IMG/VR virus record: IMGVR_UViG_3300037452_000283
Location: 1-30,196 of that record
Length of the DNA stretch: 30,196 nt
From: a virus
Strand: one strand, 5' to 3'
Shown: positions 1 to 6,612 of the stretch, one piece after another
Layout of the letters: each line of letters begins with the position of its first letter
Position numbering within the stretch: the stretch's first letter is position 1
Made by a program: the position numbers and the translations under genes
The notes under the pieces: model-generated
Seen by the model: only the letters and a program-made list of their open reading frames with translations
Databases searched by the model: none
What the model was told of the DNA's origin: nothing

Positions 1-127
1 CCGTGCTGGCGACGCTCGTCCCGCTCGCCACCGCGTGGATCAACGGCACCCCGCCGACGGTCGTCCAGATCATCACCGCGCTGGGCATCATTCTGGGTGC
101 GGCGGGCTTGCGGGATTGGATGGGCCG
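1..127. repeat. Terminal direct repeat, left copy (circular overlap)
   Basis: Bases 1-127 are identical to 30070-30196. The holin-like reading frame continues across the join in frame. A length of exactly 127 matches a common assembler k-mer size, so this is best read as the overlap of a circular contig rather than a biological terminal repeat. Circular permutation or a true short terminal repeat remain possible. Confidence 0.95.
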
Positions 128-191
128 GATCGAGAGTTATGCCGGTGCCGTCACGTCTGGCCTCAATAGTGCGAACATCCCACCCAAGTGA
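1..191 (+). CDS. Holin-like membrane protein, C-terminal part (continues from 29958)
   Basis: This is the C-terminal two thirds of a 100-residue protein that starts at 29958 and crosses the circular junction. The segment carries a hydrophobic stretch around LATLVPLATAWI and a second one around VVQIITALGIILGAAGL, separated by a short NGTPP turn, followed by a polar tail ending in PPK. Small size, hydrophobic helices and position directly after an endolysin and one small gene are typical of phage holins, which open the inner membrane for the lysin. No family-specific residue was identified, so the role is inferred from topology and context. It stops 4 bases before the next start at 196. Confidence 0.65.
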   Translation, partial: VLATLVPLATAWINGTPPTVVQIITALGIILGAAGLRDWMGRIESYAGAVTSGLNSANIPPK

Positions 192-195
192 TCTC

Positions 196-537
196 ATGAG
201 CACTCTCGCAACGATCATCCAAGAGCTGATCGCGCTCCTCAGTAACGCCAACCTGGCGGGCGCATTATCGACGGCCGCGTCGATCGCGACGCAGATCTTG
301 GCCCTCCTCGGCAACAAGAACGCCGAGCGCGACATCCAGTCTCAAGACGCATATAACGCGGCGCTCCTCGGGAGCGTGAGCGCGGCCCAGTGGCTCTACC
401 ACAACTCCCAGGGCAACGGGATGCCGCACGAGGACATCGTCGACGGACAGTTCTACTGGGCGAAGCTCGTCACCGCGGGCTGGACGGTCGTGAACGGAAC
501 GGTCGTCGCGCCCTCGGCTCCCCCGCCGGTTCAGTAA
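196..537 (+). CDS. Hypothetical Ala/Leu-rich protein next to the lysis genes
   Basis: A 113-residue protein that starts just after the holin-like stop. The N-terminal half (about residues 1-45) is rich in Ala, Leu and Ile and reads as amphipathic or membrane-associated helix (ELIALLSNANLAGALS, IATQILALLG). The C-terminal half is polar with several aromatic residues (AAQWLYHN, QFYWAKLV, GWTVVNG) and a Pro-rich end. I do not recognise the family. Its place beside the holin suggests a lysis-accessory or virion-associated role, but nothing in the sequence proves that. Confidence 0.7.
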   Translation: MSTLATIIQELIALLSNANLAGALSTAASIATQILALLGNKNAERDIQSQDAYNAALLGSVSAAQWLYHNSQGNGMPHEDIVDGQFYWAKLVTAGWTVVNGTVVAPSAPPPVQ

Positions 538-613
538 CAGATTCGTCCCCATGGAAATCACCCTCCATCTCCATATCCACGATCATCGTTCTTCCCACTC
601 TGAGGACCGCTTT

Positions 614-1201
614 ATGTCTGCAGTCGACGATCTCACCACCGCCATCACGACGCTCGGTACGGTGCTCACGAACATTGCGACGCTCGTCGCCAATGCCGCA
701 TCATCTGGCGGCGGTGCCACGCCCGCGCAGCTCCAGGCGCTCACGGCGAGCGTGCAAGCCGAACTGGCCACGGCCCAGAGCATTGTGGCGGCGCTCACCC
801 CGACCGGCGGCACGCCGAGCGCCCAGATTCAGACAGCGCTGGCGGGCGTCTCGAGCGCCGTCGCGGCCCTCCCAACGACCGGCGATGCCACGGATGCACA
901 AGTCGCTACGGTCGTCGCGGCTGTGACCCCGCTCCTGGCCTCGGCCCGGACGACGGTCGCAACGATCACGCCGGGTACTCCGGCCACGGCAGCCGTCGAC
1001 GCGGCATTGGCTCAGATTCAGACGTTGGTCACGGGTCTCCCGGCCCCGACGGGCGTCGGCCTCCCGGCGGCCCAGGTCCAGTCGTTCGTGTCGGCGGTCA
1101 ACACGCAGGTCACGGCGGCACAGACCGCCCTGGCGACCATCCCCGGCGCGAGCAGCACGGCGGCCAGCGCCACCAAGGCGGGAGCCTTCAAGCGGGGCTA
1201 A
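614..1201 (+). CDS. Hypothetical Ala/Thr-rich helical repeat protein
   Basis: A 195-residue protein made almost entirely of Ala, Thr, Val, Leu and Gln, with loosely repeated units of the type ALxxIxTLVxxLP and TPAxAQVQA about 35-45 residues long. It looks like a long helical or coiled-coil fibrous protein and ends in a basic KAGAFKRG. I chose ATG 614 because GAGGA at 602-606 gives a good ribosome site 7 nt away. An in-frame ATG at 551 would add a His-rich stretch (MEITLHLHIHDH) but has no visible ribosome site. The 55 bases before 614 are strongly pyrimidine-rich. Low-complexity composition prevents a functional call. Confidence 0.7.
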   Translation: MSAVDDLTTAITTLGTVLTNIATLVANAASSGGGATPAQLQALTASVQAELATAQSIVAALTPTGGTPSAQIQTALAGVSSAVAALPTTGDATDAQVATVVAAVTPLLASARTTVATITPGTPATAAVDAALAQIQTLVTGLPAPTGVGLPAAQVQSFVSAVNTQVTAAQTALATIPGASSTAASATKAGAFKRG

Positions 1202-1211
1202 GTTCTCTTGG

Positions 1212-1622
1212 ATGCCCGCTGACGATCCGAGCAGCGTCGATGCGCTCCGTGTCCAATGGGATGCGGAGCGCAGTCGTTTATACGAGAAGTTCTACGACGA
1301 GCGGGACCGGCGGTACACAGAACGATTCAACGCCCAGGAAGAGGCATTGCGCGTCGCCCGCGACTCGTGGAAGCGAGAGCTGGCCGGCGTCAACGAGCTT
1401 AGAGGCCAGTTGAACGACGTCATCGACACCAAGGCCGAGAAAGGCGAGACCAACATCCGAATCGACGGCGTCGACCGGAAAGTGGACGAACTCACCAAGA
1501 CGGTGACATCGGGCGGGGGACGGTCGGCAGGGCTCAACGCCGGCTGGGGCTATCTCCTAGGCGCCATCGGGGCGTTGGCCCTATTGTACAGCGTGCTCTC
1601 TCATCTCGGGGGAAAGCCATGA
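1212..1622 (+). CDS. Coiled-coil protein with C-terminal membrane anchor
   Basis: A 136-residue protein. Residues 1-95 are highly charged and predicted to form a coiled coil (WDAERSRLYEKFYDERDRR, then DVIDTKAEKGETNIRIDGVDRKVDELTK). A Gly-rich hinge follows, then one transmembrane segment near the C-terminus (WGYLLGAIGALALLYSVLS). The architecture is common among small phage proteins near lysis genes, where some act as spanin-like or holin-accessory factors, but the anchor here is C-terminal, unlike the N-terminal anchor of a classical i-spanin. The stop overlaps the next start by 4 bases (ATGA), so the two are probably translationally coupled. Confidence 0.75.
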   Translation: MPADDPSSVDALRVQWDAERSRLYEKFYDERDRRYTERFNAQEEALRVARDSWKRELAGVNELRGQLNDVIDTKAEKGETNIRIDGVDRKVDELTKTVTSGGGRSAGLNAGWGYLLGAIGALALLYSVLSHLGGKP

Positions 1623-1888
1623 AGGACATGGCCGACCAGATGGACAAAGACATCGCCATCGGGTGGAACACCACCCAGTTCATGGACGAGGGAACTCGCG
1701 ACGGCCTGGGGTTCCGCATCGGCCGTGGCAAGTGGCTGACACTCTGGGGCGAGTGGGCCTTTGACCCGCGCCGTTGGCGGATCGGGGCTCAGTTCCAGAT
1801 CACGCCGCATGCGGGGTACGGCGGCGGGATCTTCGCACACGTCGACCTCCTGCCGCTCTGGCTGTCCTTCCGCCTAGGGATCGACTGA
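1619..1888 (+). CDS. Hypothetical Trp-rich small protein
   Basis: An 89-residue protein starting in an ATGA overlap with the upstream coiled-coil gene. Alternating aromatic and polar residues (GKWLTLWGEWAFDPRRW, AQFQITPHAGYGG, LLPLWLSFRLGID) suggest a compact beta-rich fold. Its style resembles the Trp-rich proteins at 13274 and 16719 in this genome, although I cannot show true homology. Function unknown. Confidence 0.7.
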   Translation: MKDMADQMDKDIAIGWNTTQFMDEGTRDGLGFRIGRGKWLTLWGEWAFDPRRWRIGAQFQITPHAGYGGGIFAHVDLLPLWLSFRLGID

Positions 1889-1889
1889 G

Positions 1890-2399
1890 ATGGCCCTCAC
1901 CACGCGGCAGTGGGTCCAACTGGGCGCCAGCGTAGCCGTGGCAGGCGCCGCGATCGGTGGGGCCCTACTCTCTCGCTCGCCCACGGCCCCGAAACTCGTT
2001 CCTGGGGCCAGCCAGGCCAGCGCGCCGGCCATTTCCGCATCGGCGGCGAACACCGCGCCATTATCCCCGGCGGCTCTAACGGCCAGGCTAGCCCCGCCCG
2101 CGTCCGCTCCCGATTCGGGGGCTGTACTCAACTGGGGCGGGATTGTCGCCGTCAATGACACGACGGGGGCTTTACGGTCCGATCTCGGGTGGCGGCCGGC
2201 GACACAAGGAGAATCGGCTTTAGGCGTCCTTCGCTGCGCCGTGGCGACCGAGGTCAAGCCCCGATTTCGACGGGTCCTCGTGGCCCCGAATAGCCCCCCG
2301 ACCGGGGGACCGGCCTACGTCTGGACCGTGTGCTCAAAGGGGTTTCACCAGTGGGACTCGCTGGAAGGGGTGAGCGACGGGAGATGGCCGAAACCGTAG
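1890..2399 (+). CDS. Hypothetical secreted or membrane-anchored protein
   Basis: A 169-residue protein. Residues 6-27 (RQWVQLGASVAVAGAAIGGA) form a signal-anchor or signal peptide, followed by about 60 residues of Ala/Pro/Ser-rich linker and then a folded-looking C-terminal part with two Cys (VLRCAVATEV and WTVCSKGFHQW). This suggests a protein exported to the envelope or held in a virion membrane. The start lies one base after the upstream stop. No recognised family. Confidence 0.7.
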   Translation: MALTTRQWVQLGASVAVAGAAIGGALLSRSPTAPKLVPGASQASAPAISASAANTAPLSPAALTARLAPPASAPDSGAVLNWGGIVAVNDTTGALRSDLGWRPATQGESALGVLRCAVATEVKPRFRRVLVAPNSPPTGGPAYVWTVCSKGFHQWDSLEGVSDGRWPKP

Positions 2400-2623
2400 C
2401 TGTCTGCCGGCGCTGCCACTGGCCGATGCGGCGCCCAGGCGTATTCGGGCGATGGCGGTGCGGAACTGAGGACTGCCCGGAGCGGAAGGGCGGGGCCGTG
2501 TTTTCGTCGATCGCCGAACTCCCGAACGACCTGCGAGAGCAGCGTTTACAGGCAGCGACGCCATGGTTTCAGCGGTGGCGGCAGACGATGGGCCTAAGCC
2601 GTAACGGTGACGGAACCGGTTGA
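2384..2623 (+). CDS. Small zinc-ribbon protein
   Basis: A 79-residue protein with four metal-ligand Cys in a zinc-ribbon arrangement (CRRC near residue 8, CGTEDC near residue 28). It overlaps the upstream gene by 16 bases. An earlier in-frame ATG at 2330 exists but would lie deep in the upstream gene, so 2384 is preferred. Zinc ribbons of this size in phages are often nucleic-acid or protein adaptors. No specific function can be assigned. Confidence 0.65.
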   Translation: MAETVAVCRRCHWPMRRPGVFGRWRCGTEDCPERKGGAVFSSIAELPNDLREQRLQAATPWFQRWRQTMGLSRNGDGTG

Positions 2624-2774
2624 CCACGATAGATTCGGGTCATTCAATCCAGCCCGTGGGCCGCGCGCGGCCTCGACGACGAGATGGGAACGGGCGACAC
2701 GAACGGATCGAGTCGAGGGGCCAGCGCTGTTCCGTCACGCGCGCCGGACTGGCCCCCGCCCTTCGGGGCTTGCC

Positions 2775-2797
2775 GTTGACCCTTCTCGGTCCATCCC
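2775..2797 (-). repeat. Dispersed palindromic element, copy 1 (reverse)
   Basis: Reverse-orientation copy of the 23-bp element with core GACCGAGAAGGGTC when read on the minus strand. It lies 52 nt upstream of the start at 2850, in a stretch (2624-2849) where I see no convincing gene. The reading frame of the downstream zinc-ribbon gene is open through the element and gives VDPSRSIP, the same tag seen at other reverse copies, so a longer N-terminus from about 2607 is conceivable. Confidence 0.85.
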
Positions 2798-2849
2798 AAA
2801 AAGTCTCCACGGTTGCATTCCGTCATCTGGATCAGTAACCGTTCGGACG

Positions 2850-3002
2850 ATGCCACCCCTGAACGAGGCCCAGCGTCGAGAGGTCGTGCGGAATCTGATG
2901 CTCGCCCGGTTCTGTTTTATCTGCTACGGGCCTCAGTTGGCGGGGGACGTGCTGTGCCGCGAGTGTCGCAATGCCGTGGCCACATACCGGGATAACACAT
3001 GA
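2850..3002 (+). CDS. Small zinc-ribbon protein (50 residues)
   Basis: A 50-residue protein with CFIC and CREC pairs separated by 11 residues, a compact treble-clef or zinc-ribbon pattern. The frame is open upstream to about 2607, through repeat copy 1, but the upstream translation is Arg-rich and unlike a folded domain, so ATG 2850 is preferred. It ends in an ATGA overlap with the next gene. Likely a small nucleic-acid or protein-binding accessory factor; function unknown. Confidence 0.65.
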   Translation: MPPLNEAQRREVVRNLMLARFCFICYGPQLAGDVLCRECRNAVATYRDNT

Positions 3003-3235
3003 CCGTCGCCGACGTCATCGCCCAGCTCCAAAAACTCCCGCCCGATCTCCTGTGCGTCGTGGGCTACGACGGGATGTACGAAGACGCGAAGATCATCACG
3101 GAAGTGGACGGGACGGTGCTCGTGGTCGCGCGTACGGCACTGTACAGTCAGCACGCGCCGTATCGACTCGCCGGTGAGAGTGAGTCTGGTGCGCAACGCG
3201 CGGTGTGCCTCGGGGATGGCGGTGCCATCCCATGA
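2999..3235 (+). CDS. Hypothetical protein
   Basis: A 78-residue protein that begins in an ATGA overlap. The first part is a short helix plus beta hairpin (VADVIAQLQKLPPDLLCVVGYDG), a pattern seen in many small phage proteins that start with a Val-x-Asp-Leu-Ile helix. Family not identified. It ends in another ATGA overlap. Confidence 0.65.
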   Translation: MTVADVIAQLQKLPPDLLCVVGYDGMYEDAKIITEVDGTVLVVARTALYSQHAPYRLAGESESGAQRAVCLGDGGAIP

Positions 3236-3441
3236 GACGTCCAACGCTCGACGACTACGACGCCCTCTGCAAAGACCTGGGCCACACTCCATCGGCTGAG
3301 GAACGCCAGCGGGTCGCCGATGCCATCCCGTATTTGCACCGGATACCCGGCCGGGAGTTCGACCGCCTCGTGACGATGGCGCGAAGCGATACCGATCGCG
3401 GTAAGTGGTGGTCCCGCATGCTTGAGGCGCTCGTCCCATGA
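3232..3441 (+). CDS. Hypothetical helical protein
   Basis: A 69-residue protein, mostly charged helices (DDYDALCKDLGHTPSAEERQ, EFDRLVTMARSDTDRGKWW). The start was chosen from the ATGA overlap with the upstream stop; a GTG-type extension upstream has no support. It ends overlapping the next start. No family recognised. Confidence 0.65.
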   Translation: MRRPTLDDYDALCKDLGHTPSAEERQRVADAIPYLHRIPGREFDRLVTMARSDTDRGKWWSRMLEALVP

Positions 3442-3671
3442 AATCGCAGCGGGAGCTCGCCGATGGCATCAAGTCCCTGTTTCAGACCGTCGCCCGTACG
3501 GTAGGAGCAGCGCGGTTCATTGAACGAGACTTAGAGCCTCGGATGCGGGGCATGACGCACAAGCTCCGTGAAGAATTGGAGCGGACCGCGTACGAGGCAG
3601 AGCAGTCGCTGCGCAGACAACTGCATCAGGGGAAGACCGAGAACGATCAACGACGGGTGCGCGAGCGATGA
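3438..3671 (+). CDS. Hypothetical coiled-coil protein
   Basis: A 77-residue, highly charged, entirely helical protein (KLREELERTAYEAEQSLRRQ) with ATGA overlaps at both ends. It probably forms a coiled coil with itself or with the equally helical neighbour at 3668. Function unknown. Confidence 0.65.
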   Translation: MKSQRELADGIKSLFQTVARTVGAARFIERDLEPRMRGMTHKLREELERTAYEAEQSLRRQLHQGKTENDQRRVRER

Positions 3672-3874
3672 GACGATTGAATCTCGCAGTAGATGTGATA
3701 CTGCAAGCGCGCCAACAGCGACTTGAGGACGCGGAATCGCGGATGGATGAGTGGACCCGCGAAGAGTTCGCCTACTGGTACAACGAGTGCAATGAGCTGG
3801 CCGCACTCTGGCAGCAGCAGCGCGATGACTGCGCGGAGGAGATGCAGCGACGATTTCCGGAGGCGTCGCCATGA
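3668..3874 (+). CDS. Hypothetical helical protein
   Basis: A 68-residue acidic helical protein rich in Glu, Gln and Trp (ARQQRLEDAESRMDEWTREE, NELAALWQQQRDDCAEEM). It is translationally coupled on both sides through ATGA overlaps, so it is probably made in step with the coiled-coil protein before it and the HTH protein after it. Family unknown. Confidence 0.65.
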   Translation: MRRLNLAVDVILQARQQRLEDAESRMDEWTREEFAYWYNECNELAALWQQQRDDCAEEMQRRFPEASP

Positions 3875-4110
3875 CGAGACTCCGGCCGGGCGAATTTCAC
3901 GTTACGGAAGACGACGACACGCGCACCACGCGGCGGCCAGACGGCTCGGTGTTCACGTGGTACAAGGACAAGGCCGCCCGGCGGAAGCAAATCTTTGATC
4001 TCCGGATGAAAGACGGGCTGTCCCCCGAAGAGATCGCGACTCGGCTGGGCATCTCGCCCCGGACCGTGTATCGAGATCTCGCCGCCTGTTTTTCCACCCT
4101 GCACCGTTAA
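3871..4110 (+). CDS. HTH DNA-binding protein, likely regulator
   Basis: A 79-residue protein whose C-terminal half carries a clear helix-turn-helix (residues about 45-72: LRMKDGLSPEEIATRLGISPRTVYRDL), of the type found in sigma region 4-like and DeoR-like domains. The N-terminal half is polar and may form a small beta unit. The gene is followed at once by three related 9-11 bp sites (4115-4151) in the gap before 4174. That layout suggests it binds there and controls itself or the downstream genes. Autoregulation is an inference from position only. Start fixed by the ATGA overlap. Confidence 0.75.
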   Translation: MTRLRPGEFHVTEDDDTRTTRRPDGSVFTWYKDKAARRKQIFDLRMKDGLSPEEIATRLGISPRTVYRDLAACFSTLHR

Positions 4111-4114
4111 CGTT

Positions 4115-4151
4115 ACTGACACGGCACTGACACGGCGGGCAGCGTGTCAGT
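4115..4151. promoter_or_regulatory. Operator-like array: two direct and one inverted site
   Basis: ACTGACACGGC occurs twice in perfect tandem (4115-4125, 4126-4136), followed by CGTGTCAGT at 4143-4151. The last is the exact reverse complement of the first nine bases, giving a 9-bp stem with an 8-nt loop. The palindrome TAACGTTA (4108-4115) abuts the array. It fills the gap between the HTH gene and the gene at 4174, as expected of an operator. No T-tract follows, so it is not a standard terminator. Confidence 0.6.
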
Positions 4152-4173
4152 AGATCGTTTAGGGGAGAGGGCC

Positions 4174-4599
4174 TTGGCGAGACCGCTGGCTGAAATGATC
4201 GAAAAGGCGCGGGACTACCTGCGAAAGGTGAGCAGCGGGCTCACGCGCCAGCAGATCTCGGACGATCTCTTCCGTCAATTCAAGGATCTCAAAAACGCCC
4301 TCATCCCCATATTGCTCACGCGATGGGTGTGGGAGCAGATGCGCGCCCTCAAGAGCGACGACCGGATTCCCCTGTTCGGCGTCTTCGCACGCGAAAGAGA
4401 GATTGCGGTTACGGCCGAGCGCGCGCCGGTCGTTCGGGAGGTGGACTGGACGGAGTCGCAGTATACAGAGCAGGCGCGGCGATACAAACACTCCATCGAC
4501 GCCCAGCAGCGAAAGCTGAATGCGTTAGCGGTCCGGTATCAGAGCCGATTCAAGAAGCCCCTACAGCTCGACCTCTTCGAGAAGCCGAGGCCCGAATGA
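4174..4599 (+). CDS. Hypothetical protein, TTG start
   Basis: A 141-residue protein in this form. I prefer the TTG at 4174 because AGGGGAGAGG at 4161-4170 is the strongest ribosome site nearby. A GTG at 4144 is in frame but lies inside the operator-like hairpin. The protein is helical and charged, with an N-terminal helical bundle (KARDYLRKVSSGLTRQQISD) and a C-terminal coiled segment (KHSIDAQQRKLNALAVRYQS). It ends with an overlap into the next gene. No family identified. Confidence 0.65.
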   Translation: MARPLAEMIEKARDYLRKVSSGLTRQQISDDLFRQFKDLKNALIPILLTRWVWEQMRALKSDDRIPLFGVFAREREIAVTAERAPVVREVDWTESQYTEQARRYKHSIDAQQRKLNALAVRYQSRFKKPLQLDLFEKPRPE

Positions 4600-4871
4600 C
4601 CAATCGTCGCCGCGCCGATCCCCGGCCGCTTCCCAACCCCAAGCCGGACGAGACCTCTCCCGTCTGTGACGCCACGAGAGCCGTGTTACTGGGGATGCAG
4701 CTCCAAGCGCAGACGATCAACGAAGCGCAGGCAGCCGTGAACCGAGCAGCAGCCGCGTACAACTCGACGATGCAGGCGATCGGAGCTCTGGCGGCGCGAG
4801 CCGAGAACGTGAACGTCGAAACCCATCAGTTAGACGTCGACCGGATGGTGTGGGTGGAGCGAAAGAAATGA
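4596..4871 (+). CDS. Hypothetical helical protein
   Basis: A 91-residue protein with a Pro/Arg-rich N-terminus (RRRADPRPLPNPKPDE) and a long Ala/Gln-rich helix (LQAQTINEAQAAVNRAAAAY), ending in a basic WVERKK. It begins in an ATGA overlap and ends in another. The coiled-coil look suggests oligomerisation. Function unknown. Confidence 0.65.
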   Translation: MTNRRRADPRPLPNPKPDETSPVCDATRAVLLGMQLQAQTINEAQAAVNRAAAAYNSTMQAIGALAARAENVNVETHQLDVDRMVWVERKK

Positions 4872-5224
4872 CATCAGGGGTGGACCGAGAAGGGTCAACC
4901 ACGCAGACGCAGCGAACGGGCTCGCCTTTCCCACCCGGCTGTCGCGTGACAACGGAGTTCGAGCCGAACAGCGGCGGTAGGTGGAAACTCGTCGCAGTCA
5001 TGGATGAGCCGTTGCCGCTGCCGTTCCTACTACGCGAGGACGACCGCATCTGGCCCACGCTGGACGAGACTGGGGCGATCGTCGGTGTCGACATCGTCGG
5101 CGGGAAGCGGACCCACCGCGTCGCGCGCCCGAGCTGCCCGGACTGCGTGTCGTTCACGGTCATGCACGATGTAATCGTCGGCGACTTGACTCATGTCGTT
5201 GACCGTTCTTGGTCCACCCCATGA
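4868..5224 (+). CDS. Hypothetical protein bracketed by inverted palindromic elements
   Basis: A 118-residue protein whose first residues (TSGVDREGSTT) are encoded by forward repeat copy 2 and whose last residues (VVDRSWSTP then stop) are encoded by reverse copy 3. The central domain between them is beta-rich (RWKLVAVMDEPLPLPFLL, GAIVGVDIVGGKRTHRV) with a CPDC pair that could bind metal. The repeats add in-frame tags at both ends, so the ancestral protein may have been only the middle part. The start at 4868 is an ATGA overlap. Function unknown. Confidence 0.7.
   Translation: MTSGVDREGSTTQTQRTGSPFPPGCRVTTEFEPNSGGRWKLVAVMDEPLPLPFLLREDDRIWPTLDETGAIVGVDIVGGKRTHRVARPSCPDCVSFTVMHDVIVGDLTHVVDRSWSTP
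4877..4899 (+). repeat. Dispersed palindromic element, copy 2 (forward)
   Basis: Forward copy with core GACCGAGAAGGGTC, starting 9 nt after the A of the start codon at 4868. It is translated as GVDREGST. The upstream flank ACATCA is shared with copies 4 and 6. It forms an inverted pair with copy 3 around one gene. Confidence 0.9.
5198..5220 (-). repeat. Dispersed palindromic element, copy 3 (reverse)
   Basis: Reverse copy that ends exactly one base before the start codon at 5221 and encodes the last residues of the gene at 4868. On the minus strand the core reads GACCAAGAACGGTC. Confidence 0.9.
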
Positions 5225-5409
5225 GTGTCAAAGGCACAGCGGTTGGCAAGTGGCGTCTCGCCGGCCGCTCCTACCACGGGAGCGACATCGTGTTCATCGC
5301 CCAGCGGGGCGACTACTACACGATCGAAACCCCGTATCGCCCAGCCGAGTACATTCTGGCCGAGACCTTGAAGCACTTGATGTACGGCGCCACCCAGGAA
5401 AGTGACTGA
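5221..5409 (+). CDS. Hypothetical small protein
   Basis: A 62-residue beta-rich protein (VGKWRLAGRSYHGSDIVFIA, GDYYTIETPYRPAEYILA) ending in a helix. Its ATG directly follows repeat copy 3, so any protein or RNA structure on that element would affect this start. No classical Shine-Dalgarno sequence is visible; translation may depend on coupling with the upstream gene, which overlaps it by 4 bases. Confidence 0.65.
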   Translation: MSVKGTAVGKWRLAGRSYHGSDIVFIAQRGDYYTIETPYRPAEYILAETLKHLMYGATQESD

Positions 5410-5412
5410 GCG

Positions 5413-5631
5413 ATGGAAAACACATCAGGGGTGGACCAAGAACGGTCAAAAACGACGGAAGCGAGAGCGAAGGCGGCGCAGGCGGCGTGCCCGCATGCGG
5501 AGTGGGAAGACATCGGCCTGTCGCGCCACATCCGCGACGATGACGAAGACCGGATCGTCGACCGCACGTTGCTCCAGTGCCCCGCCTGTGGTCTCATGCG
5601 ATGGGCAGATGAAGAGGTGCCGCATGGATGA
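5413..5631 (+). CDS. Small zinc-binding protein with repeat-encoded N-terminus
   Basis: A 72-residue protein. Residues 4-14 (TSGVDQERSKT) are encoded by repeat copy 4. The rest contains a CPHAEW motif (residues 27-32) and a CPAC pair (about residues 56-59), consistent with one zinc site, and a charged DDDEDR stretch between them. The next gene starts 7 bases before its stop. Function unknown. Confidence 0.65.
   Translation: MENTSGVDQERSKTTEARAKAAQAACPHAEWEDIGLSRHIRDDDEDRIVDRTLLQCPACGLMRWADEEVPHG
5428..5450 (+). repeat. Dispersed palindromic element, copy 4 (forward)
   Basis: Forward copy with core GACCAAGAACGGTC, starting 15 nt after the A of the start codon at 5413 and translated as GVDQERSK. 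The last base differs from consensus (AAA for AAC). With reverse copy 5 it brackets a block of about eight small genes (5413-7452). Confidence 0.9.
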
Positions 5632-6103
5632 CGAGCAGCGCCCGACGATCGCCCCGCACTACTCGGATATATTCGTCCGCGTCGGTGACGGTGATGGGGC
5701 CATCTTCATCCCGACCGGGGACTTCGTGCTCGGCGACGATGGGCACTTCCGCCGCGTGGTCCCGGACGGGCAGGGCGGCTACCGCCGCGATGATGACTAC
5801 TTTGCCCCGCTCCGCGATGGCACGATCACGATCCCCGAGCATTCGGCGTTCGAGGGCACCTTTCGCATCGTCATGTCAGACGTCGACCCGGAAGACGAAA
5901 GCCTCGATGATCTCGACGTTGAGCGACCCGATGACCTCGTATGTCTCGTTGCGTGGGGACCGTCCCTGATGTTCGTTCGGCGCACCAAGCTTGCGGGGCT
6001 CCGGCCCGATGCGGACCTGGCCGACCACGGCAAGACGCTCGACGAGCACTGCCCCGAGTGCGACGGGGAAGAGGACGAGGAAGAGGATGCCAGCGAAGAA
6101 TGA
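5624..6103 (+). CDS. Hypothetical acidic protein
   Basis: A 159-residue, strongly acidic protein with beta-rich middle (IFVRVGDGDGAIFIPTGDF, GTITIPEHSAFEGTFRIVM), a CPEC-type pair near the end (HCPECDGEED) and an extreme Glu/Asp tail. AGAGG at 5613-5617 sits 6 nt before ATG 5624, which supports this start. Acidic tails of this kind occur in DNA-mimic and chaperone-like proteins, but no family is recognised. Confidence 0.7.
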   Translation: MDDEQRPTIAPHYSDIFVRVGDGDGAIFIPTGDFVLGDDGHFRRVVPDGQGGYRRDDDYFAPLRDGTITIPEHSAFEGTFRIVMSDVDPEDESLDDLDVERPDDLVCLVAWGPSLMFVRRTKLAGLRPDADLADHGKTLDEHCPECDGEEDEEEDASEE

Positions 6104-6332
6104 GGAACCCGAGACCGTCGCCGGTTATTGGGTGCGCATGAAGCACGCCGTGTCGGGCGGCATTGTCTTCTCAGACGCGATCGTCACCGAGTACGCGGAC
6201 GTGGCACTGCGCAAAGCGCTCGATCACTTGGGCGAGATCTCGCGGCCGCACGGGACACACTTGCTCGGCGCCTTCATCGTGGAGATCACGCCAACGGTAC
6301 TGACGGTGCGCGATGGATCGGTGCATGCCTGA
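6087..6332 (+). CDS. Hypothetical small protein
   Basis: An 81-residue protein overlapping the acidic gene by 17 bases; AAGAGG just before ATG 6087 may serve as ribosome site although it is very close. The sequence has a beta-alpha-beta look (YWVRMKHAVSGGIVFSDAIV, ALRKALDHLGEI, LLGAFIVEITPTVLTV). Function unknown. Confidence 0.65.
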   Translation: MPAKNEEPETVAGYWVRMKHAVSGGIVFSDAIVTEYADVALRKALDHLGEISRPHGTHLLGAFIVEITPTVLTVRDGSVHA

Positions 6333-6612
6333 CGACATCGAAGAGCCGATCGCCCTCACCAAAGAGCCGGTCTTCGACGTCGAGGACATCGAGACCTCGT
6401 TAGACCCCGAGACCGCCTACTGCTTAGCCAATCTCATCGATGCGGCGAAAGCCCACGGGCTCTACCCATTCAACTACGACAAGGCCGCACTCAAAGTGAT
6501 GGCGACGGTCCGCGATGACCGCGGGGCCATCCTCGACTTTCGGGACTCGCTCAACGAACAGCCCGCGGTGCAAGCGCTGCATCGCCGGCGGCTAGAGAGG
6601 GCAAAGCCATGA
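6325..6612 (+). CDS. Hypothetical acidic protein
   Basis: A 95-residue protein with an acidic N-terminus (DDIEEPIALTKEPVFDVEDI) and helical C-terminal part (YCLANLIDAAKAHGLY). Two in-frame ATG codons, 6313 and 6325, are possible; 6325 gives the shorter overlap typical of this genome. It ends in an overlap with the membrane gene at 6609. Family unknown. Confidence 0.6.
   Translation: MPDDIEEPIALTKEPVFDVEDIETSLDPETAYCLANLIDAAKAHGLYPFNYDKAALKVMATVRDDRGAILDFRDSLNEQPAVQALHRRRLERAKP

Noticed and set aside
2620-2838. TTG-started frame between two zinc-ribbon genes
   Set aside because: Arg-rich low-quality translation, no ribosome site, and it runs through repeat copy 1; left as non-coding with low certainty.
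5797-6146. Minus-strand open frames opposite the acidic and small genes
   Set aside because: They are shadows of GC-rich coding sequence on the + strand; all gene junction overlaps support the + frames.
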